Of a stretch of DNA of 64,000 bases, positions 8,786 to 17,708 are shown one piece after another. The stretch is from Chloroflexota bacterium (GTDB lineage: Bacteria > Chloroflexota > Anaerolineae > Aggregatilineales > Phototrophicaceae). A program made the translations under genes and the position numbers. Position 1 is the stretch's first letter; every line of letters starts with the position of its first letter. Location: the NCBI GenBank assembly GCA_013388745.1, contig JACAER010000009.1, positions 106,728 to 170,727 of the forward strand, in the 5' to 3' direction. Below the pieces are notes generated by a model that was given only the letters and a program-made list of their open reading frames with translations, ran no database searches and was not told where the DNA came from.

Positions 8786-10270
8786 GTGGATAATCCGCTG
8801 CTTCTCGCCCCGATTTTTGTGCCGCTGGCCGGCGCGGCGCTGGCCGTGCTGCTGGCGCGGTATCTGCGCGTGCAGCATGTCATCGGGTTGACCGTGACGC
8901 TGCTGGCGTGGCTGGCGAGCCTGGCCGTGCTCTACGCCAATTGGATTGGCGGCGTACAGGTCTATCGCGTCGGCGGTTATGCCCCGCCCTACGGCATTGT
9001 GCTGGCCGCCGATTTGCTTTCGGCGCTGCTGGAAGTCATGGCGACAACGGTGGTGCTGGCGGGCATGATTTATGTGCTGGGCTGCAAGGACAAATGCATC
9101 AGCCTGCCCGCGTTTATGCCGCTGTTCCTGTGTATGGCCGCCGGACTGCACGGCGCGTTTTACACCGGTGACATCTTCACCTTTTTCGTCTTTCAGGAAT
9201 TGATGGTGCTGTCGTCGGTGGTGCTGGTCGGCATTTCCGATAACCGTTTAGGCGTCGAAGCCGCTATCAAGTACCTGCTCATCAGCAGTATGGGCACGCT
9301 CTTTTTGCTGGTGGGCATTGCCGCCGTCTACGCCACTTTCGGCACGCTCACGCTGGCCGACATCGCGCGTTTGCTCAGCGGCGGGGAACGCCCGGTGCTG
9401 GCGCAGGCCGCTGCCGTGATGCTCATGTGCGCGTTTCTGGTCAAAAGCGCCGTTTTTCCTTTTCATTTCTGGCAGCCGGATTTCCATACCGCCGCGCCGA
9501 CCCCTGTCCACGCCATTCTATCGTCCGTCGTCGTCAAAGTCGGCGTTTACGGGCTGTTCCGGCTGACGCTGCTGCTGTTCACGGCGGAAGCGCCGCTGGT
9601 GCGCAGCCTGCTGCTCGTGCTGGGCCTGATCGGCATCTTTTTCGGCAGTCTGGCGGCGCTGCGCACCTACGACGCCAAACGAATGCTGGCCTACTCGACT
9701 TTTGGGCAGATCGGCTTTATTCTGGTCGGCATCGGCTGGGGCACGCCGCTGGCGCTGGTCGGCGCGCTGGTCTACACGCTCAATCACGCCTTCATCAAAG
9801 CCTCGCTGCTGATGCTCACGGGGCTGGTTTCCAGCCGGATGCCCAACAAAAGCGCGCGCCTGACGGAGATCGGCGGCGCGGGCAACACTATGGCGCTCAT
9901 CAACATCCTGTATCTGCTCGGCGGCATGGCGCTGGCGGGCGTGCCACCGCTCAACGGCTTTATCAGCAAGCTGGCACTGGTGCGCGGCGGGATCGAAGCC
10001 CAAAGCTGGCTGGTGATCGGGCTGGCGGTGGCGGCGGGGCTGCTTACGCTCATGTACATGATGCGCACCTGGCAGTTGATTTTCCAGCGCGCGCCCGATC
10101 CTGAACTGCATCTCAAGCCCTATAGCGATAACCCGACGGCGCCTGCCCTGCTGATCGGCCTGTGCGTGCTGCTGGGGGTGTACGCCGTGCCACTGGTGCA
10201 GCTCGCCACTGAAGCCGTCAACCGGTTGGGCGACCCCAATTTGTATATCCGTGCCGTTCTGGGAGGCTGA
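8786..10270 (+). CDS. mnhD: Mrp/Mnh antiporter subunit D (NuoN/M-like)
   Basis: A 494-residue antiporter-like subunit with about 14 helices. The conserved Glu is in VFQELMVLSS (E138) and the helix-7 Lys is in FLVKSAVFPFHFW (K220), followed by APTPVHAILSSVVVKVGVYGL. These are the proton-pumping residues shared with NuoM/N. It starts at a GTG, 3 bp after the mnhC TAG; there is no good ATG nearby. The gene continues the amt-mnh run on the plus strand. MnhD is distinguished from a stray nuo gene by its position between mnhC and mnhE. Confidence 0.93.
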   Translation: MDNPLLLAPIFVPLAGAALAVLLARYLRVQHVIGLTVTLLAWLASLAVLYANWIGGVQVYRVGGYAPPYGIVLAADLLSALLEVMATTVVLAGMIYVLGCKDKCISLPAFMPLFLCMAAGLHGAFYTGDIFTFFVFQELMVLSSVVLVGISDNRLGVEAAIKYLLISSMGTLFLLVGIAAVYATFGTLTLADIARLLSGGERPVLAQAAAVMLMCAFLVKSAVFPFHFWQPDFHTAAPTPVHAILSSVVVKVGVYGLFRLTLLLFTAEAPLVRSLLLVLGLIGIFFGSLAALRTYDAKRMLAYSTFGQIGFILVGIGWGTPLALVGALVYTLNHAFIKASLLMLTGLVSSRMPNKSARLTEIGGAGNTMALINILYLLGGMALAGVPPLNGFISKLALVRGGIEAQSWLVIGLAVAAGLLTLMYMMRTWQLIFQRAPDPELHLKPYSDNPTAPALLIGLCVLLGVYAVPLVQLATEAVNRLGDPNLYIRAVLGG

Positions 10271-10274
10271 TTCC

Positions 10275-10772
10275 ATGTTGTGGTGGGAAGCGATTCTGCT
10301 GGCCGTGCCGCTGGCGCTCACCTGGATGGTCGTCACCGGCCAACCGAATCTCGGCGGCTTTTTTGTCGGTTACCTGCTCAGCGTGCTGGTGCTGCGCCTG
10401 CTGAAAAGCCAGCCTGTCGATTTGAGCGCCCGTAAACTACCCGGACAGCTCTGGGCGCTGCTGGTCTACAGCCTCACGCTCACGCGCGACATCTGGCTCT
10501 CCAGTATTGATGTCACCCGCCGCGTGCTGGCGCGGCAGATGCCGCTCAAACCTGGCATTATCGCCGTGCCCACGCAGGACGCCAACCAAAGCGAAGCCGT
10601 TGCCGCCTTCAGCGCGCACGGCATCACTATCACGCCCGGTGAACTGGTCGTCGATTTTGAGGGCAAGCACACGATGTTCGTCCACTGTCTGGACGTAGAC
10701 GCCTCCAGCGCCAGCGCCGCCGCCGCGCAGAGCGAGCGCCTGCGCCTGCTCAACCGCATCTTCGGGCGCTAG
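10275..10772 (+). CDS. mnhE: Mrp/Mnh antiporter subunit E
   Basis: A 165-residue protein with two N-terminal membrane helices (WEAILLAVPLALTWMVV and GGFFVGYLLSVLVLR) and a cytoplasmic C-terminal domain, as in MnhE/MrpE. The LWLSSIDVTRRVL-like stretch and TPGELVVDFEGKHTMFVHCLDV are family features. The start at 10275 has GGAGG about 8 bases upstream, inside the end of mnhD. The operon stops here: the next gene is on the opposite strand 9 bp away, so the usual mnhF and mnhG are absent from this locus. Confidence 0.92.
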   Translation: MLWWEAILLAVPLALTWMVVTGQPNLGGFFVGYLLSVLVLRLLKSQPVDLSARKLPGQLWALLVYSLTLTRDIWLSSIDVTRRVLARQMPLKPGIIAVPTQDANQSEAVAAFSAHGITITPGELVVDFEGKHTMFVHCLDVDASSASAAAAQSERLRLLNRIFGR

Positions 10773-10781
10773 AGCCACCCC

Positions 10782-12569
10782 TCATGCCAGCTTGGCCGCC
10801 GCGCCGTGCAGCCGCGCGTACACGCCCCCGCGCGCCTGTAATTCGGCGGGCGTGCCGATCTCGGCGATACGCCCGTGTTCCAGCACGACAATCCGATCGG
10901 CGTGGCGAATCGTGGAGAGGCGGTGTGCCACCACAAACGTCGTGCGCCCGCGCATCAGCCGTTCCAGCGCCTCTTGAATCGCCGCCTCTGACGCCGTATC
11001 CAGCGCTGAAGTCGCTTCGTCCAGAATCAGCACACGCGGGTTGCGCACCAGCGCGCGCGCAATGGCGATCCGCTGGCGCTGCCCGCCAGACAGCCCGGCG
11101 CCGTTCTCGCCCAGCGGCGTATCGACGCCCTGGGGCAGCGCGTCGATAAACTCAGCGGCGTTGGCGTCGGCCAGCGCGCGCCGCAGCGCCGCCTCAGAAA
11201 TCGCGCTGGCGCTGCCGTAGAGAATGTTATCGCGGATCGTGCCCTTAAACAGAATCGTCTCCTGCGAAACTACCGACAAAAAGTGGCGGTAGGTGCGCAG
11301 ATCGAGCGTGTTCATATCGCGGCCATCCAGCAGTATTTGCCCGCGCGTCGGGCGCAAAAAGCCGATCAGCAGGTTCAGCAGCGTCGATTTGCCCGCGCCC
11401 GACGCGCCGACAATGGCGATCGTTTCGCCCGGCTGTACTTCCAGCGATACATCGCACAGCGATGAATCATCGGTATCGGGATAGGCGAAGCACACGTCGC
11501 GCAGCGCCAAATGCCCGCGCACTTCGGTGACCAGCGCTTTGCCTTCGTTCTGTTCGATGTCGGGCGCCTGCAAAATTTCGCCCACCGAACGCAGCGATTC
11601 GAAGCCCTTGCTGATCTGCGGCCAGACATTGGTCACCAGCAGCACCGAATTGGTCAGGTTGCCGAAAAAGCCGGTGAGCATGACCACATCGCCCACCGAA
11701 ATCGCCAGCGCCCCGGTATAGGCCAGCAGCGCCGCTGCCAGCAGGCACAGCGTATCGAACAGGCGGAACGACACCCACGCCGTCGCCCCAAAAAAGGCGT
11801 TCATCGTGTCCAGCCGCAGCCCGGTTTTGCGCACTTCTTCCAACTGCTGCTGCAAGCGCGCCAGTTCGTTGTCTTCTACGCCGTGCGCGCGCGTTACCGG
11901 GATCAGGCGCACCATCTCTGCCAGCCGCGCCGACATGCTTTCGACTTCGGCGCGAAAAGCGCGGTTGCGTTCGGCCAGCGGCTTGTTGGTCAGGCGGATA
12001 AGCGCATAAGTGGTTGGCACGGTGATGAGGAAAAACAGCAAAAACCAGGGCGCGCGGAGAGCCGTGACGATAATCGCGAACAGCATGGTAAACAGCGCCG
12101 CCGGAATCGTCTCGAACAGCGTTTTGGTCAACTGTTCGATGACTTCGACATCGCGCAGCACTTTGGCTTGCAGCGCGCCGCTGCTGCTGCGGTAATAAAA
12201 GTCCATCGACAAAAGCTGCAAGCGCCGCGCCAGCGCCGAACGCAGCGCGGTTTCCATGCTGCGCGTGGCGATGCTCAGCGTGCGAATATACACGTACTGC
12301 ATGGGAATGTTCTGCAAAAAGATCAGCGCCAGAATCAGCGCGTAGCCCCACAGTTCGGCAAGCTGGCGGGTCTGCGGGTTCGCCACCACGTCGATGATGT
12401 TGGCGGTGATGAGCGGCATAGCCCATACACCACTGTGCTTGATCGTAAAGAAGACCACTGCCAGGCACAGCCGCCAGACATGGCCGCGATACAGATACAG
12501 CAGGGTGCGCAGCGGATGCTCGCCCGCGTAGCGGCGTTCCAGAGTGTGATCGGTTGTCGTATGAATCAA
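10782..12569 (-). CDS. ABC exporter half-transporter (fused membrane and ATPase domains)
   Basis: A 595-residue type IV (MsbA/MdlB-like) exporter half. Six membrane helices fill about residues 25-315 and the nucleotide-binding domain follows. Walker A is GASGAGKST (388-396), the signature is LSGGQ (493-497), Walker B is RVLILDE (512-518) and the switch His is in VAHRLS (H549). It should work as a homodimer or pair with another half; no partner is adjacent. The exported compound cannot be told from sequence. It is convergent with mnhE, with a 9 bp gap, and downstream of the TIR gene by 78 bp. Confidence 0.93.
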   Translation of the reverse strand: MIHTTTDHTLERRYAGEHPLRTLLYLYRGHVWRLCLAVVFFTIKHSGVWAMPLITANIIDVVANPQTRQLAELWGYALILALIFLQNIPMQYVYIRTLSIATRSMETALRSALARRLQLLSMDFYYRSSSGALQAKVLRDVEVIEQLTKTLFETIPAALFTMLFAIIVTALRAPWFLLFFLITVPTTYALIRLTNKPLAERNRAFRAEVESMSARLAEMVRLIPVTRAHGVEDNELARLQQQLEEVRKTGLRLDTMNAFFGATAWVSFRLFDTLCLLAAALLAYTGALAISVGDVVMLTGFFGNLTNSVLLVTNVWPQISKGFESLRSVGEILQAPDIEQNEGKALVTEVRGHLALRDVCFAYPDTDDSSLCDVSLEVQPGETIAIVGASGAGKSTLLNLLIGFLRPTRGQILLDGRDMNTLDLRTYRHFLSVVSQETILFKGTIRDNILYGSASAISEAALRRALADANAAEFIDALPQGVDTPLGENGAGLSGGQRQRIAIARALVRNPRVLILDEATSALDTASEAAIQEALERLMRGRTTFVVAHRLSTIRHADRIVVLEHGRIAEIGTPAELQARGGVYARLHGAAAKLA

Positions 12570-12647
12570 GAGGCTGCCTCAAACGTGGTTACTGGCGTTC
12601 ACACGTTTGATTCTACACCCAATTGAGCTAGACCAATGAGGGACAAT

Positions 12648-13319
12648 TCAGCGCAGATGGACGGTTGCCGCCGCTAGCAGCCGGATCAATTGATAGATGC
12701 CGGGACGCGGGTCGTGGCGGCAGTCCACCGCAGGATGCCAGACTAGCGGCAACCGCTGATCGCTGTGGCGGTACAGCAGCGGGATGATGATTTTGCCGGC
12801 TTCGCCGAAATTCTCGCGCTCGTACTGCGCGATGTCATCGTCCAGCGATTCGGGCGAGACGATCACCAGCATCACACCGCAGCTTTGCAGCCCGGCTTTG
12901 ATCTTGACGTACCAGTCATCGTCTTCGGCGATTTCGGCCACATCCAGCCAGGCGCGGATGCCGTGATCGCGCAGCGACTCGGCCAGTTCGATGGCGAATA
13001 ATTCGTCGCTGCGGCTGTAGCTGATAAACACGCCGCGCTGAGCCGCCGTGCGCAAATGCTCGCCGCTCAGCAGTTCCATATAGGCGCTGCGCACGCGCTC
13101 ATTGCCGGAACGCAGCAGCAGCGCCTTGCGCAGCGCCGCGCGTTTTTCTTCCACACTGGCGGCGACGAATGCCAGCCACATCCACGCACGCTCATCATCG
13201 GGCAGCGCGCGCACCACCTGCCGCAGCATATGCCGCGCTTTGCTGTGTTCTCCGGCGCGCGCCAGCGCCACGGCAGCGACCAAGGTTTGCTGTGGATTGT
13301 GGATGATAGGAGACGACAT
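12648..13319 (-). CDS. TPR-like + TIR domain protein
   Basis: A 223-residue protein. Residues 1-85 form TPR-like helices (ALARAGEHSKARHMLRQVV, then AWMWLAFVAASVEEKRAAL), a form common in Chloroflexota signalling proteins. Residues 96-215 are a TIR domain that starts at GVFISYSRSDELFAIELAESL. E167 in SPESLDDDIAQYERE aligns with the catalytic Glu of TIR NAD+ hydrolases. TIR proteins either bind other TIRs or cleave NAD+, often in anti-phage defence. No Thoeris, SAVED or argonaute partner is adjacent; neighbours are an ABC exporter and, upstream, enoyl-CoA hydratase. The role is unknown. Confidence 0.85.
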   Translation of the reverse strand: MSSPIIHNPQQTLVAAVALARAGEHSKARHMLRQVVRALPDDERAWMWLAFVAASVEEKRAALRKALLLRSGNERVRSAYMELLSGEHLRTAAQRGVFISYSRSDELFAIELAESLRDHGIRAWLDVAEIAEDDDWYVKIKAGLQSCGVMLVIVSPESLDDDIAQYERENFGEAGKIIIPLLYRHSDQRLPLVWHPAVDCRHDPRPGIYQLIRLLAAATVHLR

Positions 13320-13478
13320 GGGCTTGCTAGCCTCATCGACACATCGAGTGAATTACGCACAGTATATCAGAAATAAACCAAAACAAAACATTTACAATCA
13401 CAAACGTTGATAAGTTTTTACTAAATTGTGCTGTTGTTACGGATTCGATAGACTTTTACGCTGCGCTGTGTAGCGCGC
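13320..13478 (-). promoter_or_regulatory. AT-rich spacer with a probable promoter for the TIR gene
   Basis: This 159-base spacer is markedly richer in A and T than its surroundings. Read on the minus strand, it contains TATACT (13366 to 13361) about 40 bases before the TIR start codon, preceded by a T-rich stretch with no clear -35 box. The rest, up to the enoyl-CoA hydratase stop, shows no gene. The promoter call rests on the -10 match only. Confidence 0.35.
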
Positions 13479-14249
13479 TTACTTTTTGCGCTGCAAGAAG
13501 GCTTTCACCGCCTCCCAATGCGCTTCACTTTCCCACAGCGCCGGGAACAGATTGCGTTCAAGCGTCAGCGCATCGTCATACGTCCGGCGCAGACCGGCTT
13601 GCAGCAGGGCTTTTTGCGCGCGCAGCAGGTCACGTGGCAGCGCGGCGATCTGCCGCGCCCACTGCAAGGCCTCATCCAGCGCGTGCCCATCCATCGCCAC
13701 GCGGTTCGCCAGCCCCAGCGCTTTCAGATCGTCGGCATACAAGGTGTGCGCGTTGAGCAAAAATTCCAGCGCCCGCGCATAACCCACCAGCCGCAGCAAA
13801 CGCTGTCCGCCGCCCCAGCCGGGGATCAGCGCCATTTTCCCCTGCGCGAAGCCCAGCCGCGCCTTGGCATCGACCACACGCAGATCGCAGGCCAGGGCGA
13901 TCTCGCTGCCGCCGCCGAGCGCATAGCCGTTGACAGCGGCGATCACCGGGATCGGCAGGTCTTCCAGCCGGCGCAGCGCGTCGCCCATCAGCGTCGTCAT
14001 CGCCAGCGCTTCCTCACCCGTGACGCGCGTGCTCAGTTCGCTGAGATCGCCGCCGCTGCAAAAGGCGCTGCGCCCGGCGCCGGTGACGACCAGCACCTGC
14101 AGGCTGTCGTCGGCGGCCACCTGCCCGACGGCAGTGGCAAAGGCCTGCATCGTCGCCAGATCGAGCGCGTTGAGCGCCTGCGGGCGGTTGATCGTCAGCA
14201 CACGCGCGCCGGCGAAAGGCGTTTCCAGCAGTAAGGTCTCGCTCATCAT
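13479..14249 (-). CDS. Enoyl-CoA hydratase/isomerase family protein (crotonase fold)
   Basis: A 256-residue crotonase-fold protein. The oxyanion-hole segments are visible: RSAFCSGGDLSEL and NGYALGGGSEIALACDLRV, followed by FAQGKMALIPGWGGGQRLLRLVG. The family hydrates enoyl-CoAs or carries out related CoA-thioester chemistry, so a fatty-acid or amino-acid degradation role is likely but the substrate is unclear. The frame opens at 14363 inside the kinase gene; I placed the start at 14249 (MMSET), where the homologous core begins 10 bp after the kinase stop. The second Met at 14246 is equally possible. Confidence 0.9.
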   Translation of the reverse strand: MMSETLLLETPFAGARVLTINRPQALNALDLATMQAFATAVGQVAADDSLQVLVVTGAGRSAFCSGGDLSELSTRVTGEEALAMTTLMGDALRRLEDLPIPVIAAVNGYALGGGSEIALACDLRVVDAKARLGFAQGKMALIPGWGGGQRLLRLVGYARALEFLLNAHTLYADDLKALGLANRVAMDGHALDEALQWARQIAALPRDLLRAQKALLQAGLRRTYDDALTLERNLFPALWESEAHWEAVKAFLQRKK

Positions 14250-14259
14250 CTCTTGCGCC

Positions 14260-16980
14260 TTAATTCCCACAGGCGCGGAAATAATCCAGGTAGAAGGTGT
14301 TGGGCACGATGGGCGACGAGCCGAAAAAGGCGACGCGGCCTTCTGTCCAGGTGTCGTCTTCAACTGTGGTCACATACACCCCGTTGATGTAAAAGTCGAA
14401 GGTGCTGCCGCTGCTGTCGATGCGCAGTGTGTTGACGGCGCTGTCGCCCGTGCGAATCAGGTCGCTGTACGTCCAGTTCACCAGGTCTTCGTACTCACTC
14501 TGGAAGCGCGCGATACGGTACTGCCGGTCGCTGCGGATCATGAAGGCCAAAAAGTTATTGGCGTCCTGATAGCGCAGCCACAGCCCAACGCGCGACGCGG
14601 GCAGACCAAAACGCTCGGCGGACATCACCGCCTCGATGCGCACATCGCGCCACACAAAGCCGCGCAGGCTGCCCCACGATACCGGGTCAGCGTCGGCGTC
14701 GGTTTCGTCGCGCAGAATCTCGATTTCATAGGCGCTGCTGCCGATGCGCACTTCGGAGGCCGCGCCGCTGTCCTGAAACCACTCGTTGGACGAACTGCCG
14801 TTAAATTCGTCTGCCATGATCTGGTCGCAGTCCAGCGCCAGCACACGCCCGGTCGCCTGCGGCACTTCTTCGCCCGGCAGCAGCACTTCGATGAAGTAGG
14901 TGCTGCTGTCACCTTCGGCCACCCAACCGCTGCGCCCACCGCCGTAATCAATCAGATACCATGCCAGCCCATTCTCGCATTCCGGGCCGTCAAGCACCGT
15001 GAAAGGGGTCAGCGGCGGAAGCTGCACCAGACGGTCAAAACGCACGCCGGGGCCGCTGCGCACGTTCAGCGGGCGTTCGTCGGCGTCAGAGACATAGCCT
15101 GACGCGCCGATATATAGGCGCGAGGGCGGCGCGCCGGGACAGTTGATGAGAATCGGCGTCGGCGTGACGTTGGGCGTGGGCGCCAGCGTGCGCGTGGGTG
15201 TGGGGGTGGGGCGCGGCGTGCGTGTCGGCGCGAGCGTGCGCGTCGGCGTGGCCGTCGCGGTGGGTGTCGATGTCGGTGTCGGTGTCCACAGCGTCGCCGT
15301 GGAGGTCAAATCAGCGTTAAAAAAGGCGGTCAGTTCGGCGTCAATCGTCGCTTGTACATCCGGCGTCCATGTCGGCGTCCACACAGTCGCTGTTGCCGTC
15401 TGAATCGCGCCGCGCGTGGCGGCAGCCGCCTGCTGCGCGCTGAGTGTTGCGGTACTGGTCGCTGTGGGCGTGCGTGTGGCCGTCGGCGTGTCTGTCGCTG
15501 TGGCCGTCGGCGTCGCTGTCGGGGTCGCTGTCGGCGTGGCCGTCGGCGTCGCTGTCGGGGTCGCTGTCGGCGTGGGGGTAGAGGTGTTCGTCGGCGTGCT
15601 GCTTGGCGTATGTGTCGCCGTAGGCGTATCCGTCGGTGTAGCCGTGTCTGTTGGCGTGTGGGTGGCGGTAGGCGTGGCGGTCGCGCTCAGCGCCAGCACA
15701 ATGGCCTGCTGCGTGGCCGAAGCGCGCGCCTCAGCGGTGGCGGCGGTCGCCGTCGCGGCGGTGGCGGTCTGGGCGGCCTGTGCCACAAAAACGGCGGTCG
15801 CCGTCGCCTGCGCCTCGCTTTGCTGCTGATTCCACAGCAAAAACGCGCCGCCCGCGATCAGTCCGATAACCACGACAACGATGAAGCCCAACAGCCCCGC
15901 CGATAGACCCTGGCGTGCCGGCGACTCGGTGACGGCGGCCGGCTGCGGCGCGGACACTTTTTCGCGCCCGACCTGAATGCCTGTAGCGGGCGTCACGGTG
16001 GGTTCATCGGGCAGGTTGACGCGCGCGGGCGTGGACGGCGTGGGCGGCTTGACAACCGGCGGCATGGGCTGCGGCGTTTGCAGCGCTTCCGTCTCTCTGG
16101 CGACACGCGGCACACCGGCAGAAGGCGTCAGCGCGGCAGCGAAGGCGCGCGCGAAATCGCCGCACGTAGCGAAACGCTCGCCGGAGTCTTTCGCCAGCGC
16201 GGTGCGGATAGCGGCGCGCAGGCCTTGCGGCAGATCGGCGCGGAAGCTTTCGGGCGGCGTGGGAGCTTCGCCGATGTGCTTGTTCATCAGCGCGAAAGGC
16301 GTATCGGCCTCGAAGGGCATGCGCCCGGTGACCATGGCATAGGCCAGCACGCCGAGCGCGTACTGGTCGGCGGCGGGGGTCAGCTTGTCGCCGCGCCACT
16401 GTTCGGGCGCCATATACGAGGGCGTGCCCATTGTCATGCCCGTGCCGGTCAGCCCGCTGGTCGAGCCGGTCAGCTTGGCGATGCCAAAATCGACCAGATA
16501 GGCGCTGCCCTGCTCGTCGAACATCACGTTGCTGGCTTTAATGTCGCGGTGAATCACGCCTTTGCTGTGGGCGTAATCCAGCGCGCTGGCGATCTGTTTG
16601 AGGATGTCGGCGCACTGCGCCAGCGAGGGCAGCGGCTTTTCGCCGCCGGCTTCGCTGTAGAGCCTGTCGGCCAGCGAACCGCCGGTCAGCAGGCGCATCG
16701 CCACATAGCTCAGCGCAACCCCGGAAACGCTCTGGATGCCATAGTCGTACACCGGGACAATATGCGCGTGTTCCAGCGAGGCGACGATATGCGCTTCGGC
16801 CTCGAAGCGTTTGAGGTAATCAGGCTGTTTGGTCAACTGCGGCGAAAGCACCTTGATGGCGACTTCGCGCTTGAGGTTGGCCTGATAACCCTTATAGACC
16901 GCGCCCATGCCGCCTTCGCCGAGCAGGTCGCGCAGTTCATATTGTCCAAAAGTTTGCCCGCTGAGGTTGAGGAAACTCAT
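14260..16980 (-). CDS. Receptor-like Ser/Thr protein kinase with SH3b and LamG-like extracellular part
   Basis: A 906-residue PknB-type kinase. The cytoplasmic kinase domain (about 13-285) has [12 protein letters not shown]43, HRDIKASN (D146), DFG (D165) and APEQWRGD. A juxtamembrane Pro-rich part leads to one membrane helix (362-383), then an Ala/Thr-rich segment and a long Thr-Pro linker (433-610). An SH3b-like domain follows (about 622-702, with PLNVRSGPG), and then a concanavalin/LamG-like domain (about 720-906) ending in [12 protein letters not shown]. The outer part probably senses cell wall or glycan. The start has GGAAG 7 bases upstream and overlaps the original hepT stop (ATGA). Gene order suggests mntA-hepT-kinase-enoyl-CoA hydratase are transcribed together. 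Confidence 0.9.
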   Translation of the reverse strand: MSFLNLSGQTFGQYELRDLLGEGGMGAVYKGYQANLKREVAIKVLSPQLTKQPDYLKRFEAEAHIVASLEHAHIVPVYDYGIQSVSGVALSYVAMRLLTGGSLADRLYSEAGGEKPLPSLAQCADILKQIASALDYAHSKGVIHRDIKASNVMFDEQGSAYLVDFGIAKLTGSTSGLTGTGMTMGTPSYMAPEQWRGDKLTPAADQYALGVLAYAMVTGRMPFEADTPFALMNKHIGEAPTPPESFRADLPQGLRAAIRTALAKDSGERFATCGDFARAFAAALTPSAGVPRVARETEALQTPQPMPPVVKPPTPSTPARVNLPDEPTVTPATGIQVGREKVSAPQPAAVTESPARQGLSAGLLGFIVVVVIGLIAGGAFLLWNQQQSEAQATATAVFVAQAAQTATAATATAATAEARASATQQAIVLALSATATPTATHTPTDTATPTDTPTATHTPSSTPTNTSTPTPTATPTATPTATPTATPTATPTATATDTPTATRTPTATSTATLSAQQAAAATRGAIQTATATVWTPTWTPDVQATIDAELTAFFNADLTSTATLWTPTPTSTPTATATPTRTLAPTRTPRPTPTPTRTLAPTPNVTPTPILINCPGAPPSRLYIGASGYVSDADERPLNVRSGPGVRFDRLVQLPPLTPFTVLDGPECENGLAWYLIDYGGGRSGWVAEGDSSTYFIEVLLPGEEVPQATGRVLALDCDQIMADEFNGSSSNEWFQDSGAASEVRIGSSAYEIEILRDETDADADPVSWGSLRGFVWRDVRIEAVMSAERFGLPASRVGLWLRYQDANNFLAFMIRSDRQYRIARFQSEYEDLVNWTYSDLIRTGDSAVNTLRIDSSGSTFDFYINGVYVTTVEDDTWTEGRVAFFGSSPIVPNTFYLDYFRACGN
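15151..15684 (-). repeat. Low-complexity Thr-Pro coding repeat inside the kinase gene
   Basis: This stretch encodes the kinase linker at residues 433-610. Its core (about 15496-15564) is built of TATP units coded by 12-base repeats, with longer 36-base direct copies such as the blocks around 15505-15580. The plus strand therefore looks like GTCGGCGTC/GTCGCTGTC repeats. It is coding low complexity, not a CRISPR or a mobile element. Copy number here is likely variable and prone to assembly error. Confidence 0.8.
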
Positions 16981-17339
16981 GCGCTTTCTTCCGTCTGTTG
17001 GTCGTTATCCCGCTCGCGCAGCATAGTCTCGACAGCATTCTTGAGCGCGGGTAGGTAATTTTGAACAATATCCTACACAATATCTAAATTGACATCCAAA
17101 TAGCCATGCACGAGACGATTACGAAACCCGCGTATCTTTTCCCACTCCACCTGAGGATGTGCTGCCTTAGCGGATTCGCTCAAGCGCTGGGTCGATTCGG
17201 CCAGTGTTTGCAGCTTATAGAGCACAGCAGCCTGAACCAGTTCTGAGTGCATGAAAGCATCACGTCCATCGGCCACAAAGGACTGTATGCTCTCAATTGC
17301 CTCAGCAATATGGATCAAATAGAGCGTATCTTCATTCAC
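16977..17339 (-). pseudogene. hepT: hepT toxin gene interrupted by an in-frame TAG
   Basis: HepT is a HEPN-fold RNase toxin paired with MntA, which inactivates it by adding AMP to its tyrosine. The frame starts at a GTG at 17339 that overlaps the mntA stop (GTGA). It carries the HEPN motif R73-x4-H78-x-Y80 in GFRNRLVHGY and then meets TAG at 17073-17075. In the same frame the homologous sequence continues (DIVQNYLPALKN...) for 31 codons to a TGA at 16977, which overlaps the kinase ATG. The rejoined product would be 120 residues, normal for HepT. The TAG sits where relatives usually have Trp (TGG), so one base change explains it. It may be a real loss, a sequence error or a readthrough site; as read, the product is 88 residues without its last helix. 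Confidence 0.85.
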
Positions 17340-17626
17340 AGGGCAGCCGCTTCTTTTAGAACCCGTTCGCGAATATACCAGTGCAGGTCTTTTTCGGTTA
17401 CCAGGTCAATTTCGCAGCCTATCAGGGCTTGCAATTCGACCACCAGTCCGCCCCCGCCCCAGGCAAAGCGCGACAAATCCACGATGTCGATCAAAAAATC
17501 CACATCGCTGCCAGCATGAGTGGCAGCGCGGATCACCGAACCGAAGACGCGCACATTGGCGGCGCCGTGTCGGGCGGCGAGTTCCAGGATTTGTTGGCGC
17601 TTGCTGCGCAGGTCATCGAGATTCAT
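17336..17626 (-). CDS. mntA: MntA-type minimal nucleotidyltransferase (antitoxin)
   Basis: A 96-residue nucleotidyltransferase with G29-S30 and the metal-binding D41-x-D43 in FGSVIRAATHAGSDVDF, plus a third acidic residue D74 in CEIDLVTEKDL. Members paired with HepT neutralise the toxin by AMPylating the Tyr of its Rx4HxY motif. The start at 17626 was chosen over 17734 because AGGGG lies 8 bases upstream and the family begins at MNLDDLRSKR. It overlaps hepT by 4 bp. Its own promoter (17657-17685) lies just upstream, so the pair is an independent unit after the GT4 gene. Confidence 0.88.
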   Translation of the reverse strand: MNLDDLRSKRQQILELAARHGAANVRVFGSVIRAATHAGSDVDFLIDIVDLSRFAWGGGGLVVELQALIGCEIDLVTEKDLHWYIRERVLKEAAAL

Positions 17627-17656
17627 GGTGTGTGCCCCTATTGATGCGCCGTACCG

Positions 17657-17685
17657 ATTATAGGCGCGGGGCAGGCGCGGGGCAA
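17657..17685 (-). promoter_or_regulatory. Sigma-70-type promoter of mntA-hepT
   Basis: Read on the minus strand, TTGCCC (17685-17680) and a perfect TATAAT (17662-17657) are separated by 17 bases. The predicted transcription start is about 17650, which leaves a 24-base leader before the mntA ATG at 17626. The spacer overlaps a perfect 11-base tandem duplication, GGCGCGGGGCA at 17663-17673 and 17674-17684 on the plus strand. Confidence 0.65.
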
Positions 17686-17708
17686 TGAATCCTAACGCGA
17701 GGTTAACG

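Noticed and set aside
15496..15564. Short regular repeats that could suggest CRISPR or a VNTR
   Set aside because: They are in frame and code for TATP units of the kinase linker; spacing is constant with no spacers.
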